A stretch of DNA of 64,000 bases. It comes from Firmicutes bacterium UBA4881. Its GTDB lineage: Bacteria > Bacillota > DTU065. Location of the stretch: assembly GCA_002399235.1 (NCBI GenBank), contig DHDH01000029.1, forward strand, positions 79,904-143,903, in the 5' to 3' direction. A model generated the notes under the pieces. The model did not search any database, had not been told where the DNA came from, and saw only the letters and a list, made by a program, of their open reading frames with translations. Positions within the stretch are counted from its first letter, which is position 1. Each line of letters starts with the position of its first letter. Below, one piece after another: positions 28,825 through 37,068 of the stretch. The position numbers and the translations under genes are program-made.

Positions 28825-29062
28825 AAAAGGTCCTCTCGTCTAAGGACGGAGGACCGCGGTACCACCTTAATTCTTCCTCTTAGGAAGCTCTTTGATGCTT
28901 TAACGGGCATTAACCGTTGTCGGCTACTTCTTCACCGACAAAGCTCCGAGGCGACCTTCGCTGACAACTCACAGTGGCCTTCCACCAATAGCCACCTCTC
29001 TTTTAGAGAGTTTTTCAGCTACTCCTCCTCATCTTCGCCATCTGATGATATTATATGTTACC
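28825..29062 (-). promoter_or_regulatory. T-box riboswitch, valine specifier, controlling valS
   Basis: The antiterminator T-box AAGGTGGTACCGCGGT lies at 28853-28868. A terminator follows: GGTCCTC and GAGGACC, 28829-28855, then TTTTTT. Stem I starts near GATGAGGAGGAGTA. The specifier loop reads GAAG-GTC-G-CCTCGGAG, placing the valine codon GTC at plus-strand 28953-28955. The GAGG/CCTC base helix supports this assignment. Confidence 0.93.
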
Positions 29063-29294
29063 TTATGTACTAAGGAAAGTCAATTAATGCTGAGACTAAA
29101 AACTCCTTTACCTAACTTGTAAACCTTATTTCAACCCCTAAAGTATATTAAGGTAGCAATAACTCTTACAAAGTAGCAATTACCTTTTTAGTTGACCTTT
29201 TGGCTTTTATGGACTTCTTTAAGTTAAAGATTTGCTAGCTTCCTCTTATCTTTGTTAGTTATAATATCAGCCCGTCTTTTTTTACGGGCTGGTA
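29063..29294. other. Intergenic region between the YheC/D gene and the valS leader
   Basis: AT-rich. The only structure is an inverted repeat, AGCCCGT and ACGGGCT around a T8 stretch at about 29270-29292, just after the YheC/D stop; it has no clear T tract and is a weak terminator candidate. The valS promoter should also lie here but I cannot place it securely. Confidence 0.4.
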
Positions 29295-30476
29295 TTAGTC
29301 GTTTAGTAACTGGCCGTTTACAAATAAATACCTCGCTAATTTATAAGGAGCTCTAAAATATTGATCTATATTGTAGTTTAAAAGAGCGGGATGTGTTCTG
29401 GTTGATTTCCCATTAACATCAATTATTTGAAATTCTCCTGTTTCGGTTATAACTACATCAAAAGACAGCTCTACAAACAAGCCATAGTGATTTTTAATAA
29501 TATCGATAGCATTTATTATTACCTCTTTAAGTCTTGTTATCGTAGATGAATCAATAACTTTTTCCCCTGGTAACAACCTTCGGGGGGTGCTTGTAAAAAG
29601 GAAATCATACTTAGATAATCTAACGCCAATAAAAACAACTCTGGGGAAGGGATCTATAAGTGTATGCACTCTGATATCAAAAGGCTGGCCTTGATATTTT
29701 TGCGAGATAAGACCTTCTTGGAGTAAATAATTCGCTGTAGATAAATCATGTAGTAGTTTTATTAATTGCTCACGGTTACAAAACTCAAAGGTTCCATCAG
29801 AGCCATTAAATATTTGAAAGCCATCTTTTAGTTTCCTTACCACAAAAATGCCTTTGCCAAATGCACCTCGGTCTGGTTTTAGGTAAAAAAGCAAGTAGTT
29901 ATCAAGGTAATCAGGGAGGTAACCAGAGTGAAACTCTGGTACCTCCACATTGTTTTTTTGTAGTAAATTAGCTAAATCAATTTTGGCAAATTGAGTCACA
30001 GCATTATAAAAAATAGATTGAGGTAGGTTATTCTTGACCGTATCTGTAGAGGGGTAGGTTCTGTCAAAGATATAGCTTGGCTTAGGCAGTTCGAGGTGCA
30101 ACCACTGATTCTTGTCGGGGAGATAACCCCAAAATTGTTTATTGTAAACAGCTTCCTCGTCAAAGACAAATAAGATCCCTTCATAAGTTTGAACAAAATA
30201 GTGTTTAAATCTAGCTACAGTCTTACTATCTACACCACGTGCCATAAAACCTAAAACTGGACCTATACTAAGATCTGTATTATCTCTTTTTACTAAAACT
30301 GTTTGCGATATTGGTAGGTGGAATTTACTAAGAATTATCTTCCCCGTTCTAATATTTCTCTTGGCGTCTATAGTCTCTACACCCAAATTGATTTTAAAAT
30401 TTCTAGGTAGAGTTGCTAAAAATGCACTATTAACTTCAATATAGTCTTTTACCCAGCTACCCCTTATTATCTGCAT
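29295..30476 (-). CDS. YheC/YheD-like ATP-grasp protein (spore coat-associated family)
   Basis: A 393-residue protein. The C-terminal half has ATP-grasp features of the YheC/YheD family: YLKPDRGAFGKGIFVVRKL, QPFDIRVHTLIDP and VELSFDVVITETGEFQIIDVNGKSTR. In Bacillus this family is linked to the endospore coat; its reaction is unknown but ATP-grasp enzymes join a carboxylate to an amine or thiol. It is separated by one base from the upstream beta-rich gene. A spore-surface function is inferred. Confidence 0.75.
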   Translation of the reverse strand: MQIIRGSWVKDYIEVNSAFLATLPRNFKINLGVETIDAKRNIRTGKIILSKFHLPISQTVLVKRDNTDLSIGPVLGFMARGVDSKTVARFKHYFVQTYEGILFVFDEEAVYNKQFWGYLPDKNQWLHLELPKPSYIFDRTYPSTDTVKNNLPQSIFYNAVTQFAKIDLANLLQKNNVEVPEFHSGYLPDYLDNYLLFYLKPDRGAFGKGIFVVRKLKDGFQIFNGSDGTFEFCNREQLIKLLHDLSTANYLLQEGLISQKYQGQPFDIRVHTLIDPFPRVVFIGVRLSKYDFLFTSTPRRLLPGEKVIDSSTITRLKEVIINAIDIIKNHYGLFVELSFDVVITETGEFQIIDVNGKSTRTHPALLNYNIDQYFRAPYKLARYLFVNGQLLND

Positions 30477-30477
30477 C

Positions 30478-30831
30478 TTAAGCGCTTATAAAATACGTTG
30501 CTGATATTGTACCCGTAGAACCAGATTGAGCATCGAGAGTAATAACAAGATTTTCACCTATTGGACCCCTTAAGGGACTAAAAAACACTCTACTTATAAA
30601 AGGCTCATCTTCTGTGAACTCTTCCCACAACACTGTTCCACCTGCTGTTTGAATTCTCAAGTGTTTTCTTTTATTCTGTGCTGGCTCAAGACTTGCCCAG
30701 ACTTGAGTGATGTGTACTCTTGTCCCTGCTGGTATCTCAGCATCTGGAATAAATAAACCGGTAATTTCGCCATTGTCCCCAGTGGCAGTTTTTCCATCAC
30801 TTACTGAGCAGCACCTTAACGGTATTCCCAT
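30478..30831 (-). CDS. Small beta-rich protein of unknown function
   Basis: A 117-residue protein without signal peptide or membrane helix. It begins MGIPLRCCS and then alternates short hydrophobic strands with polar turns (GTRVHITQVWASLEP, LVITLDAQSGSTGTISATYFISA), which suggests a beta-sandwich, like the outer domains of spore-surface or fibre proteins. I do not recognise the family. It sits between a glycosyltransferase and a YheC/D-like ATP-grasp gene in one operon, so it could be a structural spore-surface protein acted on by its neighbours. Confidence 0.6.
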   Translation of the reverse strand: MGIPLRCCSVSDGKTATGDNGEITGLFIPDAEIPAGTRVHITQVWASLEPAQNKRKHLRIQTAGGTVLWEEFTEDEPFISRVFFSPLRGPIGENLVITLDAQSGSTGTISATYFISA

Positions 30832-30895
30832 TTGCTTTCCCTCCCTTCAGCTACATATTATGTTTTCTTCACAAGCTATTTACAGTCTACAAGAA

Positions 30896-31882
30896 TCAAA
30901 AACGAAACTGCTTTTTAACATAAGTAGCTTCGTATACATAGAGAGTAGCTTGGGCCATAGCATCAAGGGAAAACAACTTTTCCGCTAACAGTCTCGCTGT
31001 TTTTTGGCATGAAATTAAATAACTTTCGTCTTTTAATAACTTAAGTTCTTTTAAAATAGTATTTTTATCAGGTTCAACTCCAGTGAAACCACTAAGATCA
31101 AGATCATTTAAGTTAAATTCAGTTGAATTTATTATACCCCCATACATTCTTCCTAAAATAAAGCAAGCTAAAGATGAAGCCATTCCTTCTCTAAGCGATC
31201 TACCTACTGCAAAAATAATGTCCATCTCTTGCAGTAGAGGAGCAACATCTTCGATCCAACCCAAAAATTTAACTGGGCTATTAACTTCAATTTGCTTATC
31301 CGAAGCTACATATAGTTCCATCCCTGCTTCATTTACTGCTTCAGCTAATGTTTTTAAACCTAGTTCCTTACTCGGAGTTAACCGACTTAAGTAAAGAACT
31401 TTATAGGGATTATTTATTTTTTTTGGTGGCTGAAACCTACTTAGATCTACCCCGTTAGTTATGACAACGGTTTTATTAACTACGCTTGGCGGTAACTCAT
31501 CTTTAGTACGTCTGCCAACAGCAATCAAAGCATCCGCCTTACTTAGAAGATTATCATTTTTAAAACCAATACCATGGATTGTAAAAACCACCGCTTTTTT
31601 GTATCTTTCACTCCATTTTAGAGCTAACTCAAAAGTCCAAGAAGAATGGGCATGAAAAATATCTACAGAAGGTAGATGACTGACAATATTCGCTTGAGTA
31701 TAGATCGGTATTTTATATTTCTTTAGTCTATCTGCAACTTCTTTAGCTAAAGCGAGATATTGTTTTTGTCCTATAAGCAGAAAAGAGACACTAACTCCTA
31801 GTCTCTTTAATCCAATCGCTAAATCAACCATATGTGAGGTTTGCCCACCTTGAAGTAATACTGTCATGAGTAGTACATGCAT
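30896..31882 (-). CDS. GT4-type glycosyltransferase
   Basis: A 328-residue GT-B fold enzyme. The N-terminal LLQGGQTSHMVDLAIGLKRLG binds the acceptor, HAHSSWTFELALKW and ITNGVDLSRFQPP are typical GT4 segments, and YLSRLTPSKELGLKTLAEA is the donor-domain start. The C-terminal ESLR-like site is divergent (GRSLREGMASSLA). The donor and acceptor are unknown. It heads the group with the beta-rich protein and the YheC/D-like gene. Confidence 0.8.
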   Translation of the reverse strand: MHVLLMTVLLQGGQTSHMVDLAIGLKRLGVSVSFLLIGQKQYLALAKEVADRLKKYKIPIYTQANIVSHLPSVDIFHAHSSWTFELALKWSERYKKAVVFTIHGIGFKNDNLLSKADALIAVGRRTKDELPPSVVNKTVVITNGVDLSRFQPPKKINNPYKVLYLSRLTPSKELGLKTLAEAVNEAGMELYVASDKQIEVNSPVKFLGWIEDVAPLLQEMDIIFAVGRSLREGMASSLACFILGRMYGGIINSTEFNLNDLDLSGFTGVEPDKNTILKELKLLKDESYLISCQKTARLLAEKLFSLDAMAQATLYVYEATYVKKQFRF

Positions 31883-32009
31883 ATACCTTCACCTCAATAA
31901 AGGTTATGCATGTGGGGTATGAAAAGCTATTCGAAATAAGTTAGTTATCTCGGGGTACATGCACAATTTGAACTAATCGATATAGATATTTGTTTTTTAA
32001 GGTAGGTAT

Positions 32010-32047
32010 AAAAAAAGCTTAAAGCGCTGTTAAGCACGGCTTTACGC
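32010..32047 (-). terminator. Terminator after the CCC1-type gene
   Basis: On the minus strand GCGTAAAGC pairs with GCTTTAAGC (one mismatch) around a 13-base loop, followed by seven Ts. Confidence 0.72.
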
Positions 32048-32052
32048 TTTTA

Positions 32053-32892
32053 TCACATTACCCCTGCTAAGGAATTGAGCAAATAACCTATTAAATAAGC
32101 TACAGATGCTGATAAACCTCCAGTAATTAGCATCTCTAAGCCACCTTTGTACCATTTAACACCTGTTATTGCTTGACGCATAGCACCAATTATAAAGAGT
32201 GTGATAGCTGTAATAATTGAGGCGAAGAGAAACATATGTGACCTAAATTGGGGAATTACTGAAGCTAATACATAAGCCAGTAGTGGCATAAAACCAGCTA
32301 TGGCAAAAGAAACAAAAGTGACTATAGCACTTTTTAGTGGCGATTCTTCTTCAGCATCTAAAATACCTAATTCTTCGTGCATCATTGTCGAGATCCAGAG
32401 CTCTTTATCAGAAGTTATAATATCTAGCAATGTATCCAGTTGTTCGCCTTCCAAACCTTTTTTTCTATAAATCTCTTCTAACTCAACGCGTTCTCCTTCT
32501 GGATTGATCTCAACTTCCCAAGCTTCCCGTTCTCGCTCACTTTTAATATATTCTCGTTCAGACTTTTGCGAAATGTAGTCACCAACAGCCATTGAAAAAC
32601 CATCAGCAAAAAGATTAGCAAAACCTAAAATCAAAACAATTCCTGGCGAAAGATCAGCTCCTACAACACCAGCTACAATAGCAAATGTAGTTACAATACC
32701 ATCACTTGCACCAAAAACTGCTGGAGCTAAATATTTTCCTTGTTCTGTTTTGTGCCAAGCCTCAGAACTTATTTTCTCTTTATCATGAGCTTGCTTTTGC
32801 CATTCAAGATCTTTTTTTGTAAATGCTTTTTGAGCTTCTTTTACTCTCTCCGATCTTTTTATCACGTTAATTACTCCTTCTAAAACTCTCAC
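32053..32892 (-). CDS. VIT1/CCC1-family membrane transporter
   Basis: A 279-residue protein with family signatures FGASDGIVTTFAIVAGVVGA and ANLFADGFSMAVGDYISQKSE, then a charged cytoplasmic segment with repeated Glu residues (a metal-binding type region, about 120-180) and three C-terminal helices. Family members move Fe2+ or Mn2+ out of the cytoplasm. It has an unusually long charged N-terminus of about 50 residues. The ion is inferred from the family. Confidence 0.85.
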   Translation of the reverse strand: MRVLEGVINVIKRSERVKEAQKAFTKKDLEWQKQAHDKEKISSEAWHKTEQGKYLAPAVFGASDGIVTTFAIVAGVVGADLSPGIVLILGFANLFADGFSMAVGDYISQKSEREYIKSEREREAWEVEINPEGERVELEEIYRKKGLEGEQLDTLLDIITSDKELWISTMMHEELGILDAEEESPLKSAIVTFVSFAIAGFMPLLAYVLASVIPQFRSHMFLFASIITAITLFIIGAMRQAITGVKWYKGGLEMLITGGLSASVAYLIGYLLNSLAGVM

Positions 32893-32900
32893 TCTTTGTA

Positions 32901-33871
32901 TTAGATTTCCCCTAATACCTTTAGAGCTACTTCAAGAGCTGCAATTCCTTCTTTACCACCAACTAGTGGTTCTTTATCTTCTACTACCGCATCGTAAAAA
33001 GATTTTATTTCGTCGTAAAACATATCATTAAGTTTATAAGTAAAAAACTTTTTCTCACCATCTTTACCAATAAAGGTAATAATCCCTTCTTGGTCTTTGT
33101 TACAGGCAAATGATCCATGGCATCCGTATAAAAGAGTCCCTTCAGAGCCAAAATAATCTTCTAAATGGCCACCATAAGAATGCAATGGAAGAGCCCAAGA
33201 CCAGTTCATCTGTAAAATATGACCTTTTCGTATTCGATAGCTATAGCACCTGTGTCAAAAGCATCTCCTTTCTTGCCTACAACTAAAAGATCTGATTTTA
33301 TTGATTTGACCTGGCCAAACATTAAGTTGCCAAAATCATAGTTATGGATGGCTCCATCTAAAAAAGGGCCAGCTCCTAAATCTCTTTGGAAAAACCAGGT
33401 AGTTGGTGCGCCATGGTTAGCTGAACAAGAGCGCCAAATCACTTTTTCACCTAAAATGCCACTTTGAACCAGTTCCATCATTTTCAACCAATCATTGGAA
33501 AACCTACGAACGAATCCTAACTGTAGTTTTACCTTGCACTCTTTAGCAACTTCATACATCTCTAGGGCGTCTTTTAATTTTCTGGTCATTGGTTTTTCAC
33601 AAAATACATCCTTGCCTGCTCTAGCTGCTTTTATGACCGCATCTCTATGCAGATAAGTTGGTAAACATACATCAATAATATCAATATCATCTCTAGCAAT
33701 CACTGAGTTATAATCTGTTGATATCTCATCTATATTGTACTCTTTTTGTCTAGCTAATGCTCGGTTTTTAGCGATATCAACTACACAAACCACTTTACAA
33801 CCAGGTATTTTCTGCCAACTTTCGAGATGCCAAGGACTTATTTGCCCACAACCAAGAATAGCAACTCGCAA
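32901..33871 (-). pseudogene. Gfo/Idh/MocA-family oxidoreductase, split by a one-base frameshift
   Basis: Two frames give one oxidoreductase. 33206-33871 encodes the NAD-binding half (MRVAILGCGQISPWH, then CEKPMTRKLKDA with the conserved EKP). 32901-33209 encodes the C-terminal part from MNWSWALPL to the end. The junction reads GAATACGAAAAGGTCATATT; adding one A restores EYEKGHILQMNWSW, the expected join. The frames overlap by ATGA, so coupled translation of two pieces is possible, but a deletion (real or a sequencing error) is likelier. The substrate is unknown. Confidence 0.78.
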
Positions 33872-34057
33872 ACCTAGCCACCTCCCAAAGTATCCGCCTT
33901 AATCCATTCATTAAACAATAAAAACATTATTCCTTTCGCTGGAGTAAATGTTTTGCAGATTTCCCTAAAGTAAATTAAAAATGCAGAGTATGTTTTTTTA
34001 GGTCTTGTAAAAACTAGAACTAGACAGATTGTCTTTATGAGAAAGGAAGAAATTTAA
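33872..34057. other. Divergent promoter region, oxidoreductase / SpoVT-like gene
   Basis: AT-rich spacer between divergent genes. GAAAGGAAG serves as the ribosome-binding site of the SpoVT-like gene; no promoter can be assigned with confidence. Confidence 0.4.
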
Positions 34058-34603
34058 ATGAAAGCTACAGGTATAGTACGTCGAATAGATGATCTTGGTC
34101 GCGTAGTTGTACCTAAAGAACTACGAGATTCTTTAAAAATTGGTGAAGGTGACACCATTGAGATATTTACTGATGAAGATGGTGAAATTGTCTTAAAGAA
34201 ATATTCGCCTATGGCTGAACTTAGCGATATCATGGAAAGCTATGCTAAAACCCTTAGTAACGCTACTAATACTGGTGTAATAATTACTGACAAAGATTTT
34301 GTTGTTGCTAGTAGTAATCTTGATATCGATCTACTTGATCGCCCTGTAGGTGACCGGATAAAACAGGTCTTTGAAGAAAGAAAATTGATCTCTTTCCATA
34401 GTAACGCTCCTAGCGAAGTTGTTGAGCATCCTAGCTTTGATGAAACTAACTTTAATCAGTTTGTCATCACTCCTGTTATTTCTCCAGCAGGTGATCTTCT
34501 TGGTACTGTTGTCTTAGCTTCTTCAGAAGATATGTCTAATTTCGAAGCCAAAATTGCCGAAACAGCAGCTAGTTTCATTGCTAAGCAGGTTGAAGTTGAT
34601 TAA
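34058..34603 (+). CDS. SpoVT-like regulator (AbrB domain plus GAF-like domain), divergent paralogue
   Basis: A 181-residue protein. The N-terminal AbrB/SpoVT swapped-hairpin domain (MKATGIVRRIDDLGRVVVPKE) is followed by a GAF-like domain ending ETAASFIAKQ. Compared with the second SpoVT gene in this window (45525-44995), the DNA-binding part differs (RDSLKIGEGDTIEIFTDEDG against RRTLRIREGDPLEIFVDRDG). It is probably a sporulation-stage regulator with a different ligand or site preference. It is monocistronic, with a terminator after it. Confidence 0.85.
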   Translation: MKATGIVRRIDDLGRVVVPKELRDSLKIGEGDTIEIFTDEDGEIVLKKYSPMAELSDIMESYAKTLSNATNTGVIITDKDFVVASSNLDIDLLDRPVGDRIKQVFEERKLISFHSNAPSEVVEHPSFDETNFNQFVITPVISPAGDLLGTVVLASSEDMSNFEAKIAETAASFIAKQVEVD

Positions 34604-34633
34604 AAACCGTCTAGTATTACCCAGACAAAAAAG

Positions 34634-34660
34634 AGCGGTTATTTTGAACCGCTCCTTTTG
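34634..34660 (+). terminator. Terminator after the SpoVT-like gene
   Basis: GAGCGGTT and AACCGCTC form an 8-bp stem around ATTTTG, followed by CTTTT. Confidence 0.82.
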
Positions 34661-35076
34661 CGATCAGCCATGGCAATGATTTGAATATCCAACCAAAGTC
34701 ATTATTGATACTTATATAGTCCGAAATAGCATAGGGTTAGTTATGATAGCCGATTAATGTTAGACAATTTCGTTTTGATAATTGAACAAATCTTTATATT
34801 TACCAGTGTTCTCATAACTCTTGAGCTACCGTTGGTATAGCAGCTACAACTTCTCCAAACTTAATCTGATCTTCAACCTTATAGATCACATTCTGTATAA
34901 ATGCCTGTTTTTATTTTTATTGTATAGGGAGAACCGTTAGATCGACATCAATAAAAGATGTTGATCTTTTTTTGCAGAATCTAGTATAGAAGAAGTTATC
35001 CTACTCAGCATAATTACTTTCCCTGATAGGCTTTACGCAGTAGTTAAAAGAGCTCGGCCCCAAGTCTAGTTTTTAC
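34661..35076. other. Intergenic stretch with a hairpin and a possible coding remnant
   Basis: At 34940-34973 GATCGACATC and GATGTTGATC form a stem with one wobble followed by seven Ts, a terminator-like structure with no gene before it. On the minus strand 34812-34907 is an open frame of about 31 codons that looks protein-like (IYKVEDQIKFGEVV) but has no start and stops upstream; it may be the tail of a decayed gene. Confidence 0.35.
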
Positions 35077-35135
35077 TTGTTAACTTTTTTAATATGTGAT
35101 ATTCTATAAGCTGTTATTTATCGAACATATGTTCG
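35077..35135 (+). promoter_or_regulatory. Promoter with a perfect LexA (SOS) box
   Basis: TTGTTA (35077-35082), a 17-base spacer and TATTCT (35100-35105) form a plausible promoter. At 35122-35135 lies CGAACATATGTTCG, a perfect palindrome matching the Gram-positive LexA box (CGAACRNRYGTTYG type), placed just downstream of the start of transcription. LexA binding here should block transcription until DNA damage. Confidence 0.82.
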
Positions 35136-35162
35136 CTGATAATCATTTTAGGAGGTCCTTAA

Positions 35163-35669
35163 ATGAATCAAGTAATTGAGCGAGTAGAAGCAAGATTAAA
35201 AGATAACAATTTAGTTTTCGCTAAAAAGCCTATTATAGTAGGTGGTATGTCTATGGAATATTATGGTCTGAGAAAATCAGGCGCAGATATTGATTTAGTA
35301 ATATCTAATGAAGATTATCTTAGTCTTGTTAAAAAGTATCCCGATCAGCAAAAAGATATATATGGAGACTTAGGTGTGGTAGTTAGCGAATTTGAAATTT
35401 GGCGAAGCATTGCTCTCTTAGATTACAATTTTTTCCTTAAAGATGCTGTTGAAGAAGGAAACTTTTTTGTGGTGTCTTTGAACAGACTTTTGTTGATGCG
35501 TGTGTGTGCTATGGATGTTGAGAAATATAAAAAAGATCTAATCCTGATGAAAGAATATTATTATAATAATTTTCGCAATCAGGAATTTTTAAAAGAAGCC
35601 GAAGTCCATATTAAATCCTATAAGAAATCAGGAGGTATCATATTCGGTGGTAAATATCTAGATGAATAA
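35163..35669 (+). CDS. Nucleotidyltransferase-like protein under SOS control
   Basis: A 168-residue protein. Gly27-Gly28 followed by MSMEYYGLRKSGADIDLVI with Asp42-x-Asp44 is the GG...DxD signature of the nucleotidyltransferase superfamily. The rest is alpha-helical and ends in a basic region (KSYKKSGG). AGGAGG precedes the ATG. The LexA box upstream indicates DNA-damage induction. I recognise no specific family; MNT-type antitoxins and stand-alone nucleotide-transfer enzymes are possible. It has no obvious partner gene, as the next gene is on the opposite strand. Confidence 0.68.
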   Translation: MNQVIERVEARLKDNNLVFAKKPIIVGGMSMEYYGLRKSGADIDLVISNEDYLSLVKKYPDQQKDIYGDLGVVVSEFEIWRSIALLDYNFFLKDAVEEGNFFVVSLNRLLLMRVCAMDVEKYKKDLILMKEYYYNNFRNQEFLKEAEVHIKSYKKSGGIIFGGKYLDE

Positions 35670-35777
35670 ATGAGCTATGTTATTGCCCTAGCATTTATTA
35701 AGAAAATCCAATCTAACAATGGAGTTTTCAACTAGATCATATACTCTCTTCTCTTTTTAGGAAGGGGAGAAACTTTG

Positions 35778-36686
35778 CTAATCTAGAGTTGGCTTTTTAG
35801 TTATTGGAACTTTAATCGCTTGTAATAAACGGAAATTCAAATAAAAAGCCCAAAATGCCATTAGTACAAAACTCCCTACCTTAGTTATAAGAACCGGGAT
35901 GGGAACATTAATACCTGCAGCTCGTTGAAATATTGTTTGTAAGGGAAGCATAACTCCAATAACTAGACATAGCGTAAGTAACATCGCCAATAAAACATAA
36001 CCCATACCCTTTTTCTTTTTTAGTAGAAAAAAGGTAATTAAGGCTAAGGGACTAATAAGTCCCATATCTAAAACATAGGTAATCTCTGTAGTATAAACCT
36101 CAATCAATGATAAGGAACGTTTAGCTATCAAAGCACTAATAATATCAGGTAACCAAGCAACAAATAGAGCTACACTAGTAAGAATTAAAAAAGTATAGAT
36201 TGAAGTATAAGGCAGGTTCTGATCTATAACGTTTTCTAATTCTTGGTAGTCTATACTAATCAAAGCCATGATCAACGAAAAAAATGTAGTAGAAAAAAGA
36301 GCAATATATAGCAGATGCAACGAATTATAAGTTACACCAAGAGCGATACTGGCAGCATAATAGGTAAATACTGCTAATAACGAGGTTAAATAGATTCTTT
36401 GTTTTATGGTCTGCTTTTTAATATCATTTACTAGTGCCAAGAATAAAAGAGGAACAACGATAAAGAGAATGGTAAAATCCGAACCTCTAAAGATCGGTGC
36501 CCGGAAATGTGAATCGTGGGCATAAAGCCCATCTCCATAAATAAGTACTTCATCTCCATATTGATTTAATACTTTATATGGTGTTCCACCTGTTTTGTAA
36601 AACACACCCGTAGCTGTGATAATTATGCTAAGCATTAAGATGAGAAAAGTGCAACAATAAAGAGCCGTCTTATTATAACTTTTCAT
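35778..36686 (-). CDS. Polytopic membrane protein of unknown function
   Basis: A 302-residue protein with about eight to nine predicted helices. Between the first two helices is an extracytoplasmic segment rich in Gly, Asp and aromatics (NQYGDEVLIYGDGLYAHDSHFRAP broken by polar residues). I do not recognise the family and see no catalytic motif. It is a single gene on the minus strand, with an AT-rich spacer before lon. Confidence 0.6.
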   Translation of the reverse strand: MKSYNKTALYCCTFLILMLSIIITATGVFYKTGGTPYKVLNQYGDEVLIYGDGLYAHDSHFRAPIFRGSDFTILFIVVPLLFLALVNDIKKQTIKQRIYLTSLLAVFTYYAASIALGVTYNSLHLLYIALFSTTFFSLIMALISIDYQELENVIDQNLPYTSIYTFLILTSVALFVAWLPDIISALIAKRSLSLIEVYTTEITYVLDMGLISPLALITFFLLKKKKGMGYVLLAMLLTLCLVIGVMLPLQTIFQRAAGINVPIPVLITKVGSFVLMAFWAFYLNFRLLQAIKVPITKKPTLD

Positions 36687-36998
36687 TTATTTATCTCCGT
36701 TTCTCGTTTAATTAAAAGCATAGGCTAATACAATAATCGACTTTATTGGCAACTAAGTAGCCCCTATTAAGAAATTCATCCTATTAATTAACACCTAATA
36801 AACAACAATTAACATATTAGCCTTGTTTAGCATATTTACATCTCTATGAAAAAACTCCTTGATTACCTTGCAACCTTTTTAAGGCTAAATCACAGATTTA
36901 GGTTAGATATTAATAATCCAATATGATATTACTATGGGTCTAAATAACATTCAAACTCCTTACAGCCATAATTAACAAATAGCCTCTCTGTAAAAATA
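36687..36998. other. AT-rich intergenic region
   Basis: About 310 bases between the membrane-protein gene and the lon terminator. I see no open frame, repeat or RNA structure that I can support; the promoter of the membrane-protein gene must lie here. Confidence 0.4.
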
Positions 36999-37044
36999 CC
37001 CCCTACAGTAAACAGTTTTCGTTTAGGCTGTTTACCATAGGGGG
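36999..37044 (-). terminator. Terminator after lon
   Basis: CCCCCTATGGTAAACAG pairs with CTGTTTACTGTAGGGGG on the minus strand (17 positions, one or two mismatches), followed by TATTTTT. Confidence 0.85.
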
Positions 37045-37068
37045 CATATTACTTCGATACTCTCAATC

